From assembly GCA_964510225.1 (NCBI GenBank), contig CAZEAN010000017.1, positions 1 through 63,312 on the forward strand: a DNA stretch of 63,312 nucleotides. Reading direction: 5' to 3'. Shown here piece after piece: positions 56,952 through 63,312 of this stretch; within the stretch, counting starts at the first letter, position 1; each line of letters opens with the position of its first letter. The notes beneath the pieces are model-generated. The model made no database searches and was not told the origin of the DNA. It was given only the letters and a program-made list of their open reading frames with translations. The position numbers and the translations under genes were made by a program. The DNA comes from CAZEAN01 sp964510225. Lineage in GTDB: Bacteria; Planctomycetota; Planctomycetia; Isosphaerales; Isosphaeraceae.

Positions 56952-58154
56952 ATGCCGTCGTCGACCCTTCTCGACCGTGCCCGAGGAACTCTGCTCGGCT
57001 TAGCTATCGGCGACGCCCTCGGCGGCCCGCTGGAAGGATTAAGCTCTCAGCAGATTCAAACTCACTACGGCACGGTCGCCGAGTATGTCGATGGCGTTCG
57101 CGCCTGGAAGCGAAGGCCATATCGCTGGCGATTGCCCGGCCTCTACACCGACGATACCCAACAAGCCCTCGCACTCTGCGATGTTCTTCTTGAGCATGGC
57201 ACCATCGCCCCAGAGCGACTCGCCGAAATCTACCTGGCGCTGGCGACTCCCAGAGCGGGGTACGTCGGAGCCCACCGCGGTGTCGGACGGAGTTTCCGCC
57301 AGGTCCTTGAGCAACTTGAGCGTGGCGCCGCGCCGCTTGATTGCGGGCAAGACTCGGCGGGGATTGGTGCCGCGATGCGGATCGCTCCGGTCTCCATTGC
57401 GTTTGCGGCTGCCAACGACACTGAATCCCTTTTTGACGCCGTCATCGCTGCGAGCTTGATGACTCACCGGGATATCCGGAGCATTTCCGGAGCGATGGCG
57501 GTCGCCTCCGCAGTTCATCGACTCTTGAGTGGAGAGGCACGGACCGCGAGCCTCTTATTCCGGGTCGCCGGAGACGTCGCTCGTGCTGAACAGCGGATCG
57601 CCGTCGACCCCTTCCTCGGACGCACGATCAAATCGAGAGACCTTCATGAAGGAGCCATCGCACAGGCGATTGCTCGGGTAGAATCCCTCCTGGAGCGGCC
57701 CCGAGTGGAGGCGCTCCAAGCCCTAGTGGAAGAAGCAAATGCTCATGGAGCGCGGCCGGTCTGCCGACGACCGACGATGGGCTTCCCGCCTGCTTGTATC
57801 CCGACCTGCTTCTATCTCTTACTGACTACCGACTCTTTCGAAGAAGCACTGACGGACGTCGTCAATCTTGGCGGTGATGCCGACTCTTGCGGGGCGATTC
57901 TTGGCGCATTCGCAGGGGCACTCTATGGAACACGAGCAATCCCGCAACGATGGCTCGAAGGCCTCCACAATCGTGAAGGGATCGATCTCCGTGCTGAGGC
58001 GCTGGTCCGAGGCGAAGCAGCGGGATTACCGATTCCCGACCTCATTGAGACCGAACGTCGGTTGAGTGCCATGGAGGTCGCGACCCGAGAGGAACTTATG
58101 TTCTGCCAGAAGGGAGACAATGGCAACTCCGGGGCTCGTCACCAATCATCCTGA
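56952..58154 (+). CDS. ADP-ribosylglycohydrolase family protein
   Basis: A 400-residue protein of the DraG/ADP-ribosylglycohydrolase family, which removes ADP-ribose from proteins or small molecules using two metal ions. The N-terminus reads RARGTLLGLAIGDALGGPLEG, the metal site YTDDTQQALAL, and the C-terminal metal motif LGGDADSCGAILGAFAGALYG. Both aspartate clusters are present, so an active enzyme is likely. AAGGAG is well placed before the ATG. No ADP-ribosyltransferase gene is nearby, so the substrate is unknown. Confidence 0.93.
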   Translation: MPSSTLLDRARGTLLGLAIGDALGGPLEGLSSQQIQTHYGTVAEYVDGVRAWKRRPYRWRLPGLYTDDTQQALALCDVLLEHGTIAPERLAEIYLALATPRAGYVGAHRGVGRSFRQVLEQLERGAAPLDCGQDSAGIGAAMRIAPVSIAFAAANDTESLFDAVIAASLMTHRDIRSISGAMAVASAVHRLLSGEARTASLLFRVAGDVARAEQRIAVDPFLGRTIKSRDLHEGAIAQAIARVESLLERPRVEALQALVEEANAHGARPVCRRPTMGFPPACIPTCFYLLLTTDSFEEALTDVVNLGGDADSCGAILGAFAGALYGTRAIPQRWLEGLHNREGIDLRAEALVRGEAAGLPIPDLIETERRLSAMEVATREELMFCQKGDNGNSGARHQSS

Positions 58155-58369
58155 CCCTCAAAGTTAGGATAACCAGACCCAAACGGACTGATGTTCCTTC
58201 CCCTTGAGCGGGACGAGAACGCGTTAGATAGTCCGTTTTGCTTACGGACTCTGTGGGCTTCGTCTCAAGTCCATCTTGCGAGACTTGAGAGGATGCTCAA
58301 ATGCCCCAAAGTGGAGTAAGACTTGTCCGAATTGCCGCAAGATTCTTCAACAAAAATAGGCGTAAGCCT

Positions 58370-58850
58370 TCAGCGGATTTCCGTGGCTCTGGCTGGCAGC
58401 GGTGGCAGTTGACCGCTGTGGAGGTAGGTCCGGACGGCCTCGGTGACGGCGGAGACGGGGTTGTGGCCGCGTTGTTTCAGGGTACGCAAGACGCTCATCA
58501 GCACCGCCTGGGTCTCGGCACCGTCCTCGCTGCCGTTGGCATAGCTGTTCTTCCGCGCGATCACCGCCGGGCGGATCTCACGCTCGGCGTGATTGTTGTC
58601 GAACGGCACCTCGACGTGGTCCAGGAACGTGAACAACTCCGAGGCGTGGCGCCGCAGTCGCTTCACCAGGCGTCGCGCATGGCGTTGCTCCCACGGCTGT
58701 AGCAACAGGTCGCTCAACCGCTCGTCCAGGCGTCGGCGGCGTGAGGCGAACGACTTCGGCGACAGTTCCATCCGCTGCTTGCTCAGGCGGATCGAGTCGC
58801 GGATCAGTCGCTTCAACCGCCTCGAGAATTCTGGCCAGTCGCCTCCGGGC
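58370..58850 (-). pseudogene. IS66-family transposase remnant
   Basis: The minus-strand frame encodes only the C-terminal part of an IS66 (transposase C) protein, from about EFSRRLKRLIRDSIRL through QPWEQRHARRLVKRLRRHASELF to the conserved DNNHAEREIRPAVI and SNGSEDGAETQ-like region. The N-terminal catalytic domain is missing, so it cannot move. GTAAGC at 58362-58367, just past the frame's end, resembles the start of IS66 inverted repeats. The other end runs into the last codons of the DUF2254 gene, suggesting that the element or a deletion truncated that gene's end. Confidence 0.85.
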
Positions 58851-60249
58851 TTGTGATGTAGCGGTCGACTTCCGCTGATGCATCGCGGATACCGAGGTGA
58901 TCAAGGATTGTCTGGAATCGTTCGTTGATGTCATCCTGATCATACGGCTCAGTAATGGTCTCCAGTGCACCCCGACGGATCATCACCGCCTGTCGCAGTA
59001 AAGCGGCTCCATCGTCTTGATGACCAACCCGTGAAGCGACCATTGCGATGACTTCGAGAAGGCGGATTGTCAAGGCTGGGCTTGTGAGGCCATATTGCCG
59101 AATTTGGTCAAAGGCCGCGTTAACGATCCCCTCGATTCGGGTTGCTTTAGTCGTAATCCGGAGCCGATTCTCTTGATCGTATCGTTGCCGCGAGGGGATT
59201 TGCCTCCCAATCAGCACGCAGAGCGCTGATCCGAGTCGATCGACACAATTGATTGCGGTGAAAGGATCGTTGATCGAGGGCGATAATGCCCGGATCGCGA
59301 CCTCAACGAGCTGATTCACTAAGAACTCAACGTCTTCCGGTGGCGTCCGCTGTCGACCGACAATGAATGCTGACTCCATCTCTTGGCGACACTCATCATC
59401 AACACGTTCAGAAGGTGATATGATTCCAAGCTTACTTTCTGACATGACAAAGTCACCAGGGCGAACCGTTAGCCAGATCTTCAGATCATGCTCAATCGCA
59501 ATTTCCATTAAGCTCTCGAGATCAATGATTTGAAGATAACCTGACTCTTCAGCGGTGATTGTCGCCGCGTTTTGATCTGGTTCGTGCGCGCATTCTTGCT
59601 CAGCATCGATCGATTGGTCTACGTGTCCGGCTGTGTTTGGCTTAGGAGGGAAATGGTGTTCGATCGACTCTTCCAGCTCTCGACTTACGGCTGCAATGAC
59701 GTGAGGCGCTTGAATACTTGAGCCAACGTGGTGAATAAAGAATATCAGGACAAAGAGGTTTGCGAGCGTCAGCAAAACACTCGTGGTTACAGACAAGCTT
59801 GGGATAAAAGGATCTTGCTGATCAGCTCGGATCGATTGTAAAACGAGGACCGCATAGATGAAGGTGGCGATGAAGGCACCAAGGCCAAACTGGGTTCCTA
59901 GATCACCCATGAAGGTCCGGATCAACCTGGGACCGAATTGATTTGAGGCGAGGGTCAACGTCACCATCGTCATCGAGAAAACGATTCCGACTACGGTGAT
60001 CATTGAGCCAGCAATCGTCCCGAGAATCGTTCTCGCCTCGGCTGGTCCTCCGTTTCGAATCCAAAAGATCGTCAGGCTCTCGTCGGCATGTACCGTCCGA
60101 TCAATCCAGAGCGTTAGCAGCGCGAGTGCGATGGCTGCACTCGACATCAGAAAAGGAAGGAACCAGAAACTCGAGCGCAGCCAATCGAGTAAGAATCGAA
60201 CAACAGTTTTGCGGACGAGGAGGGACGGATTCCGAATTTTGAGATTCAC
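58813..60249 (-). CDS. DUF2254 membrane protein
   Basis: A 478-residue inner-membrane protein of the DUF2254 family. Four hydrophobic segments are at about 18-50, 75-100, 115-135 and 148-175, and a large soluble C-terminal region follows with the conserved-looking NDPFTAINCVDRLGSAL block near 335. Function is unknown. The final residues (ATGQNSRGG) are read through the edge of the IS66 remnant, so the native C-terminus was probably altered. The GTG start has no visible ribosome-binding site. It leads a minus-strand block of envelope-associated genes. Confidence 0.85.
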   Translation of the reverse strand: MNLKIRNPSLLVRKTVVRFLLDWLRSSFWFLPFLMSSAAIALALLTLWIDRTVHADESLTIFWIRNGGPAEARTILGTIAGSMITVVGIVFSMTMVTLTLASNQFGPRLIRTFMGDLGTQFGLGAFIATFIYAVLVLQSIRADQQDPFIPSLSVTTSVLLTLANLFVLIFFIHHVGSSIQAPHVIAAVSRELEESIEHHFPPKPNTAGHVDQSIDAEQECAHEPDQNAATITAEESGYLQIIDLESLMEIAIEHDLKIWLTVRPGDFVMSESKLGIISPSERVDDECRQEMESAFIVGRQRTPPEDVEFLVNQLVEVAIRALSPSINDPFTAINCVDRLGSALCVLIGRQIPSRQRYDQENRLRITTKATRIEGIVNAAFDQIRQYGLTSPALTIRLLEVIAMVASRVGHQDDGAALLRQAVMIRRGALETITEPYDQDDINERFQTILDHLGIRDASAEVDRYITSPEATGQNSRGG

Positions 60250-60297
60250 GGTGTTGCGTTGCTAGTTAAAGATATCCAGGAGATTTGATGATCACCA

Positions 60298-60957
60298 TCA
60301 TTCCTGGTGTTCGCGAATGATCGAGACAATCTGTTCCGGTTGAGCGATGCCTCGAACAAAGATCTCTAGAGTATCTTGACCCGCACTCGAAATCGCTAGG
60401 TCACCGATATTCAGAATCCGGGGGATCACCCCTTGGTTGATCTGGATATTCCGGACGTCATCGTGTTCAACCTCGGTTGTCCGCTTCGAGATCAGACCGT
60501 GACGCAGGATCGTACGCTTGGTGGTCAGAGTGAGGGTTACAAAAAGTGACCGGAGCCACCAGTACGCCAAGACACCCCCACCGATAATCGTGGCGATGAG
60601 GCCACCATATCCGAAGTAACTATTCCCTTCGATGAGTCCCCAAGTGATCGCGATCGGACCACCAATGAGGATCAGGAGCCCAATTATTGTTTGAATGGGA
60701 TTTCGTCGAAAAACTGCCGGGTGGCGAACGAGGAGAGTCCGTTCGCTTTCGACCGTTGCTTGTGCTTCAGCGGCCTTACCCTGTAGTCGCGCGACCTTTT
60801 CCTCAGGTTTACTGACTGGTGTTGCCGTCGCCACCTCAACTTTGAAGGGTTGCTTACAGTGGGGGCAAGGGACTACATCTGAAATCAGATCTTCGCCGAG
60901 TTCAACGTCGCGTTGACAGTTAGGGCATTGATAGATCATTGTTGCTGGACCGTTCAT
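60298..60957 (-). CDS. PH-domain (bPH2/DUF304-like) membrane protein with zinc ribbon
   Basis: A 219-residue protein. An N-terminal CxxC...CxxC zinc ribbon (Cys11, Cys14, Cys31, Cys34) is followed by two close transmembrane helices and a bacterial PH-like (bPH2) domain: LTTKRTILRHGLISKRTTEVEHDDV, then RNIQINQGVIPRILNIGDLAI. bPH2 proteins are often linked to envelope stress or membrane domains. ATG at 60957 with GGAGAGAG upstream is preferred over the longer TTG frame from 61011. Confidence 0.85.
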   Translation of the reverse strand: MNGPATMIYQCPNCQRDVELGEDLISDVVPCPHCKQPFKVEVATATPVSKPEEKVARLQGKAAEAQATVESERTLLVRHPAVFRRNPIQTIIGLLILIGGPIAITWGLIEGNSYFGYGGLIATIIGGGVLAYWWLRSLFVTLTLTTKRTILRHGLISKRTTEVEHDDVRNIQINQGVIPRILNIGDLAISSAGQDTLEIFVRGIAQPEQIVSIIREHQE

Positions 60958-61191
60958 GACTCTCTCCGAATTATTTTGCGCCACTACGATGTGTGCACTA
61001 GTTTGAGTCAACCGTTGCTGACCCGTGGTTCATTGTGTTTGGTATAAAGATGACGCGTGCTATCCCTGGTGTTAGATGCGGGATCGGAAGAGCAAGCAGG
61101 TCGCACTGCTAAGAAGGGGTTGAGAGGAATGGTCCAATCTGCAGCGACGACCGCTTTGCCCCGACATCACCGTGCGGATGTCGACTTATCT

Positions 61192-61431
61192 TTACTGATC
61201 GACAGCGTCCTCAAGAGCTTCACCGGCATCTTCAGCAGCGTCTTGAGTGGCATCGACCGCATCTTCAGCGGCGTTTTGAGTGGCATCGACCGCATCTTCA
61301 GCTCGGTTTGTAGCGCGATCTGCGGCGTCTTCCAATTGCTGACCGGCGTCGCGATTCTCACCACAGCCGATCGCGATGGCAATAATCGGCAAAAAGATTG
61401 CTGAAATGAATCGTCGGAGATGGATATTCAT
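61192..61431 (-). CDS. Small alanine/aspartate-rich lipoprotein
   Basis: A 79-residue protein with an N-terminal signal sequence ending in a lipobox-like AIAIGC. The mature part is almost entirely a helical repeat of about 11 residues (AEDAVDATQNA), rich in Ala, Asp and Glu, resembling small entericidin- or apolipophorin-like coiled proteins. It would be anchored to the membrane at its Cys. The antisense plus-strand frame covering 61057-61404 mirrors this repeat and is a shadow. No good ribosome-binding site is visible, which lowers confidence. Confidence 0.6.
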   Translation of the reverse strand: MNIHLRRFISAIFLPIIAIAIGCGENRDAGQQLEDAADRATNRAEDAVDATQNAAEDAVDATQDAAEDAGEALEDAVDQ

Positions 61432-61614
61432 TGTTGAAATTACTCGTCTGAGGTTCTGTCTGAGGATGTTCGATCCTCGAGACATGTTGAGATTCTTCCG
61501 AAAACGTCTGCTACAAGTTGTGCAAGTGGTATGCCAAAGACTGCGACCTAGCTCACGATGATCATCATCGTCGTTCACGGTCTCGATGGGCTATCCGACG
61601 AGGCAGCAAACTGA

Positions 61615-61773
61615 TCAATCGGCTGCGATGATATAAATCGCATGGATAAGCCCGGGGATGTAGCCAAACAGCGTCAGGAGAATGTTGAGCCAGAAGTGGA
61701 CTCCAAGCCCTACCTGCAAAAAGACGCCGACCGGCGGAAGGAAGACCGCGAGCAGTATCTGCAAGATGTCCAT
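61615..61773 (-). CDS. YqaE/Pmp3 family small membrane protein
   Basis: A 52-residue protein with two membrane helices (about residues 4-24 and 29-49) and the YqaE/Pmp3 hallmarks LAVFLPPVGVFLQVG and NILLTLFGYIPGLIHAIYII. Pmp3-type proteins are small stress-induced membrane proteins. AGAGG lies upstream of the ATG at a good distance. The gene was too short for ordinary ORF cutoffs but the match to the family is strong. Confidence 0.92.
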   Translation of the reverse strand: MDILQILLAVFLPPVGVFLQVGLGVHFWLNILLTLFGYIPGLIHAIYIIAAD

Positions 61774-61824
61774 TTCGTCTATTCCTCTCTGCGAGTGATG
61801 TCCATTGGAGCAATCAGACTGAGC

Positions 61825-62646
61825 TCAGCTCGATTTGGTCTTCAGAGAGGCGCGATTACTGCGTATCCGCTGCAGAACGAGTTCTGGTCCAGCGCCCATG
61901 AGGGAACCGACTATTGAAGTCATCAACGAAGTCACCAAGATGACGAAGGCCCACCAAGCGGCGGCTCGGGGAGAAATCCCGCCAGGCTCGATCCCCGCCG
62001 ATTGGGCGAACTCGCCAAGGTTGGCGCTCGGATCTTTGATTCCTCCTACCTCTGCGGTTTGCATCAAGATCCGGCTAAAAGAGTTGTCCAGACCGATGTG
62101 GGTAAGTTGAAGGAGGAGGGCGAGCAATACTCCCCAGTGGAGGACGCCGTAGATCAAGGCTTCCGCCTTATTCTCACCAACGGTCGTCCGACTCGTAACG
62201 AACCCGCCCAAGAAGAGCGCGATCAGCATCGAGATCCCTCCCCAGATGACTGTTCCGATCACAAGCTCGGCAGTATCTACGTTGTTGTTGACAGTGAAGC
62301 CGATGGCGATACCGAACAATCCGAGAGAGACATAGGCACTCAGCGACACAACTGCACCAGCGAGAAGTGCGCCCCAACTTACTCTGCTGCCGACCGATAA
62401 TAGATCTTTAACATTGACGTTGCTCAGAGTCGCTTCTCTTGAGTTTCCATCAGAGAAGTTCCGGACGCTTCGGAATGTGCCGTCTTCTCGGTGAATGATC
62501 ACGTTGACTTCTTGCTCAATTGCCATCGTTTCCGCGGCTTCGATGGCCTCTTGCCTTGTTTCGTGTGTGGATTCGGGGGCATCTTTTCCCTCTTGCTTGA
62601 TCGCCCAACGATCTCCTTGCGGGGTGACGTGTAGATGCTGTTTCAT
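61825..62646 (-). CDS. DUF2188 protein with four-helix membrane domain
   Basis: A 273-residue protein. Residues 1-63 form a DUF2188 domain (HVTPQGDRWAIKQEGKDAP, then ETRQEAIEAAETMA). The rest is a membrane domain with about four hydrophobic segments (95-120, 127-150, 162-182, 227-252). DUF2188 proteins are small stress-associated proteins; its fusion to a membrane domain is not something I can assign a function. ATG at 62646. It sits in the same block as YqaE and DUF1328. Confidence 0.75.
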   Translation of the reverse strand: MKQHLHVTPQGDRWAIKQEGKDAPESTHETRQEAIEAAETMAIEQEVNVIIHREDGTFRSVRNFSDGNSREATLSNVNVKDLLSVGSRVSWGALLAGAVVSLSAYVSLGLFGIAIGFTVNNNVDTAELVIGTVIWGGISMLIALFLGGFVTSRTTVGENKAEALIYGVLHWGVLLALLLQLTHIGLDNSFSRILMQTAEVGGIKDPSANLGEFAQSAGIEPGGISPRAAAWWAFVILVTSLMTSIVGSLMGAGPELVLQRIRSNRASLKTKSS

Positions 62647-62721
62647 TGGTTTAGAGTCTTTCTTTCTCTGAAGCTTCGGTATAGTTCCGAGCGATCGATA
62701 GTTGACCTGACGGATTGTTCC

Positions 62722-62892
62722 TCAGACGGTAGGACGTCGGACGCGGCCGAAGACCAGAGCGACCACAAAGAGAACGAGGAAGACGAAAAAGAGTAGCTTT
62801 GCAATCCAGGCCGCGGTTCCTGCAATCGAAGTGAAGCCGAAGACAGCGGCGATGATCGCGATGATCAAAAACGTGAGTGCCCACGAAAGCAT
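62722..62892 (-). CDS. DUF1328 (YtjA) small membrane protein
   Basis: A 56-residue protein with two membrane helices, MLSWALTFLIIAIIAAVFGF and an AWIAKLLFFVFLVLFV segment, typical of DUF1328/YtjA, often stress-induced. The ATG at 62892 is used; the frame runs further upstream. Its neighbours, also small stress-type membrane proteins, support the call. Confidence 0.9.
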   Translation of the reverse strand: MLSWALTFLIIAIIAAVFGFTSIAGTAAWIAKLLFFVFLVLFVVALVFGRVRRPTV

Positions 62893-63229
62893 GATCAGTC
62901 CTTGTGTTGTTCGAAGTGAAGTTGTTAAAGCAGATTTCGTTTGCAACGTTGTCGCAAGACCTCAATCTAGCTCAACAAATTTGGTGCCAAGCTACATGAT
63001 CAGAGGGTCCAAAACTGATCCGATGTGCAGAATGGTTAGGGCGGCACAGACCTTGCGACGTATAGATCTAAACACTCGTTCCAGAAATGGTTTGCGACTT
63101 GATTCAAGTCAACGTTTGTTCGAATCGGAAAATCAACAGTGATCGGTTGTGTTGGGCCTCTCGTACCTATCGTGGCCGAATTGTTGTACCGTTGGATCTC
63201 GACAACACCGAACTTCAAAAGTGCACTTT
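62893..63229. other. Right-edge spacer
   Basis: About 340 bases with no gene I can support. A minus-strand open frame of 60 codons (63036-63218) has no recognisable similarity or ribosome-binding site and was not accepted. Confidence 0.4.
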
Positions 63230-63312
63230 ATGATGTTGGTCTACGACAAAACAGCGGCGCTCGAGCACGTCAACTACTACGAGGAATTGTTCGGTGCAGT
63301 GATCCGGATCCA
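63230..63312 (+). CDS. Truncated ORF at the right edge, unidentified
   Basis: An open frame begins at ATG 63230 (or 63233) and runs off the window after 27 full codons. The visible part, LEHVNYYEELFGAVI, loosely resembles the start of VOC/glyoxalase-type proteins, where a helix with a YEELFG pattern is common. Too short to assign; no ribosome-binding site is obvious. Confidence 0.35.
   Translation, partial: MMLVYDKTAALEHVNYYEELFGAVIRI

Noticed and set aside
61057..61404. Plus-strand repetitive frame opposite the lipoprotein
   Set aside because: Mirror image of the minus-strand repeat; the minus strand has a lipobox and a sensible protein.
1..63312. CRISPR arrays, rRNA and tRNA genes
   Set aside because: Read by eye on both strands; no regularly spaced short repeats and no rRNA or tRNA signature were seen. 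A tRNA scan would be needed to be certain.
63306..63312. GGATCC at the right edge as a cloning junction
   Set aside because: A single BamHI site in a GATC-rich genome is not evidence of a vector boundary, and no vector sequence is present.

Overview
The window is chromosomal DNA of a planctomycete (phylum Planctomycetota), possibly related to the Isosphaera/Gemmata side of the phylum. The order cannot be fixed by eye. The evidence is the combination of families: ECF sigma factors paired with Ser/Thr kinases (one kinase with WD40 repeats), a DUF1501 Tat protein, a DUF1559 prepilin-like protein, a PEP-CTERM protein, a DUF1080 protein, a Gfo/Idh/MocA Tat oxidoreductase, a large 'Pirellula/Verrucomicrobium-type' heme-binding/propeller protein, and a surface protein with a planctomycete-style N-terminus (LESRTLLS). 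GATC/CGATCG words are very common and most genes look moderately GC-rich.

Layout. 0.6-3.4 kb: a CcsA/HemX-like protein overlaps glutamyl-tRNA reductase (hemA), followed by a small membrane protein. 3.5-8.3 kb: an ECF sigma factor, its decayed partner kinase (several frameshifts and a stop) and a second sigma-like protein with a long C-terminal extension. 8.5-14.8 kb: a secreted phosphatase/cytochrome c'-like fusion overlapping queG, a GAF/receiver signalling protein with a degenerate histidine-kinase-like helix, a membrane-anchored metallophosphoesterase and an unknown membrane protein. 14.8-23.7 kb (minus strand): a 1457-residue protein with a voltage-sensor-like domain, then a kinase-WD40 protein with its ECF sigma factor just upstream.

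24-35.5 kb: DUF1501 protein with a strong terminator, PEP-CTERM protein, DUF1559 protein, fatty-acid desaturase, an orphan scrap of a kinase gene, a serine hydrolase, a sialidase-like protein, a pyridoxal-phosphate histidine decarboxylase translationally coupled to a tandem-ACT protein, and a CYTH protein. 35.6-40.6 kb: a 1667-residue secreted glycosidase-like protein holding an almost perfect 858-bp-period internal duplication. It is followed by a 1.1 kb spacer with a striking AT-rich core.

41.7-48.5 kb: dxr overlapping an RseP-type protease with about four PDZ-like domains, an unknown protein, a catalytically degenerate M24 (creatinase-like) protein and a second M50 protease. 48.5-54.1 kb (minus): two coupled unknown proteins and a 1312-residue diheme/LamG-like/propeller protein. 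54.4-58.2 kb (plus): DUF1080, Gfo/Idh/MocA and ADP-ribosylglycohydrolase genes. 58.3-63 kb (minus): an IS66 transposase remnant fused to the end of a DUF2254 gene, then a run of small envelope proteins (PH domain, alanine-rich lipoprotein, YqaE/Pmp3, DUF2188 membrane protein, DUF1328) that looks like an envelope-stress module. A truncated ORF runs off the right edge.

No tRNA, rRNA, CRISPR array or intact mobile element was recognised. No single locus is a clear new defence or biosynthetic system. The strongest candidates for something undescribed are the phosphatase-cytochrome fusion, the sigma-like protein with an unknown C-terminal half, the voltage-sensor giant protein, the M24 pseudoenzyme and the histidine decarboxylase-ACT pair.
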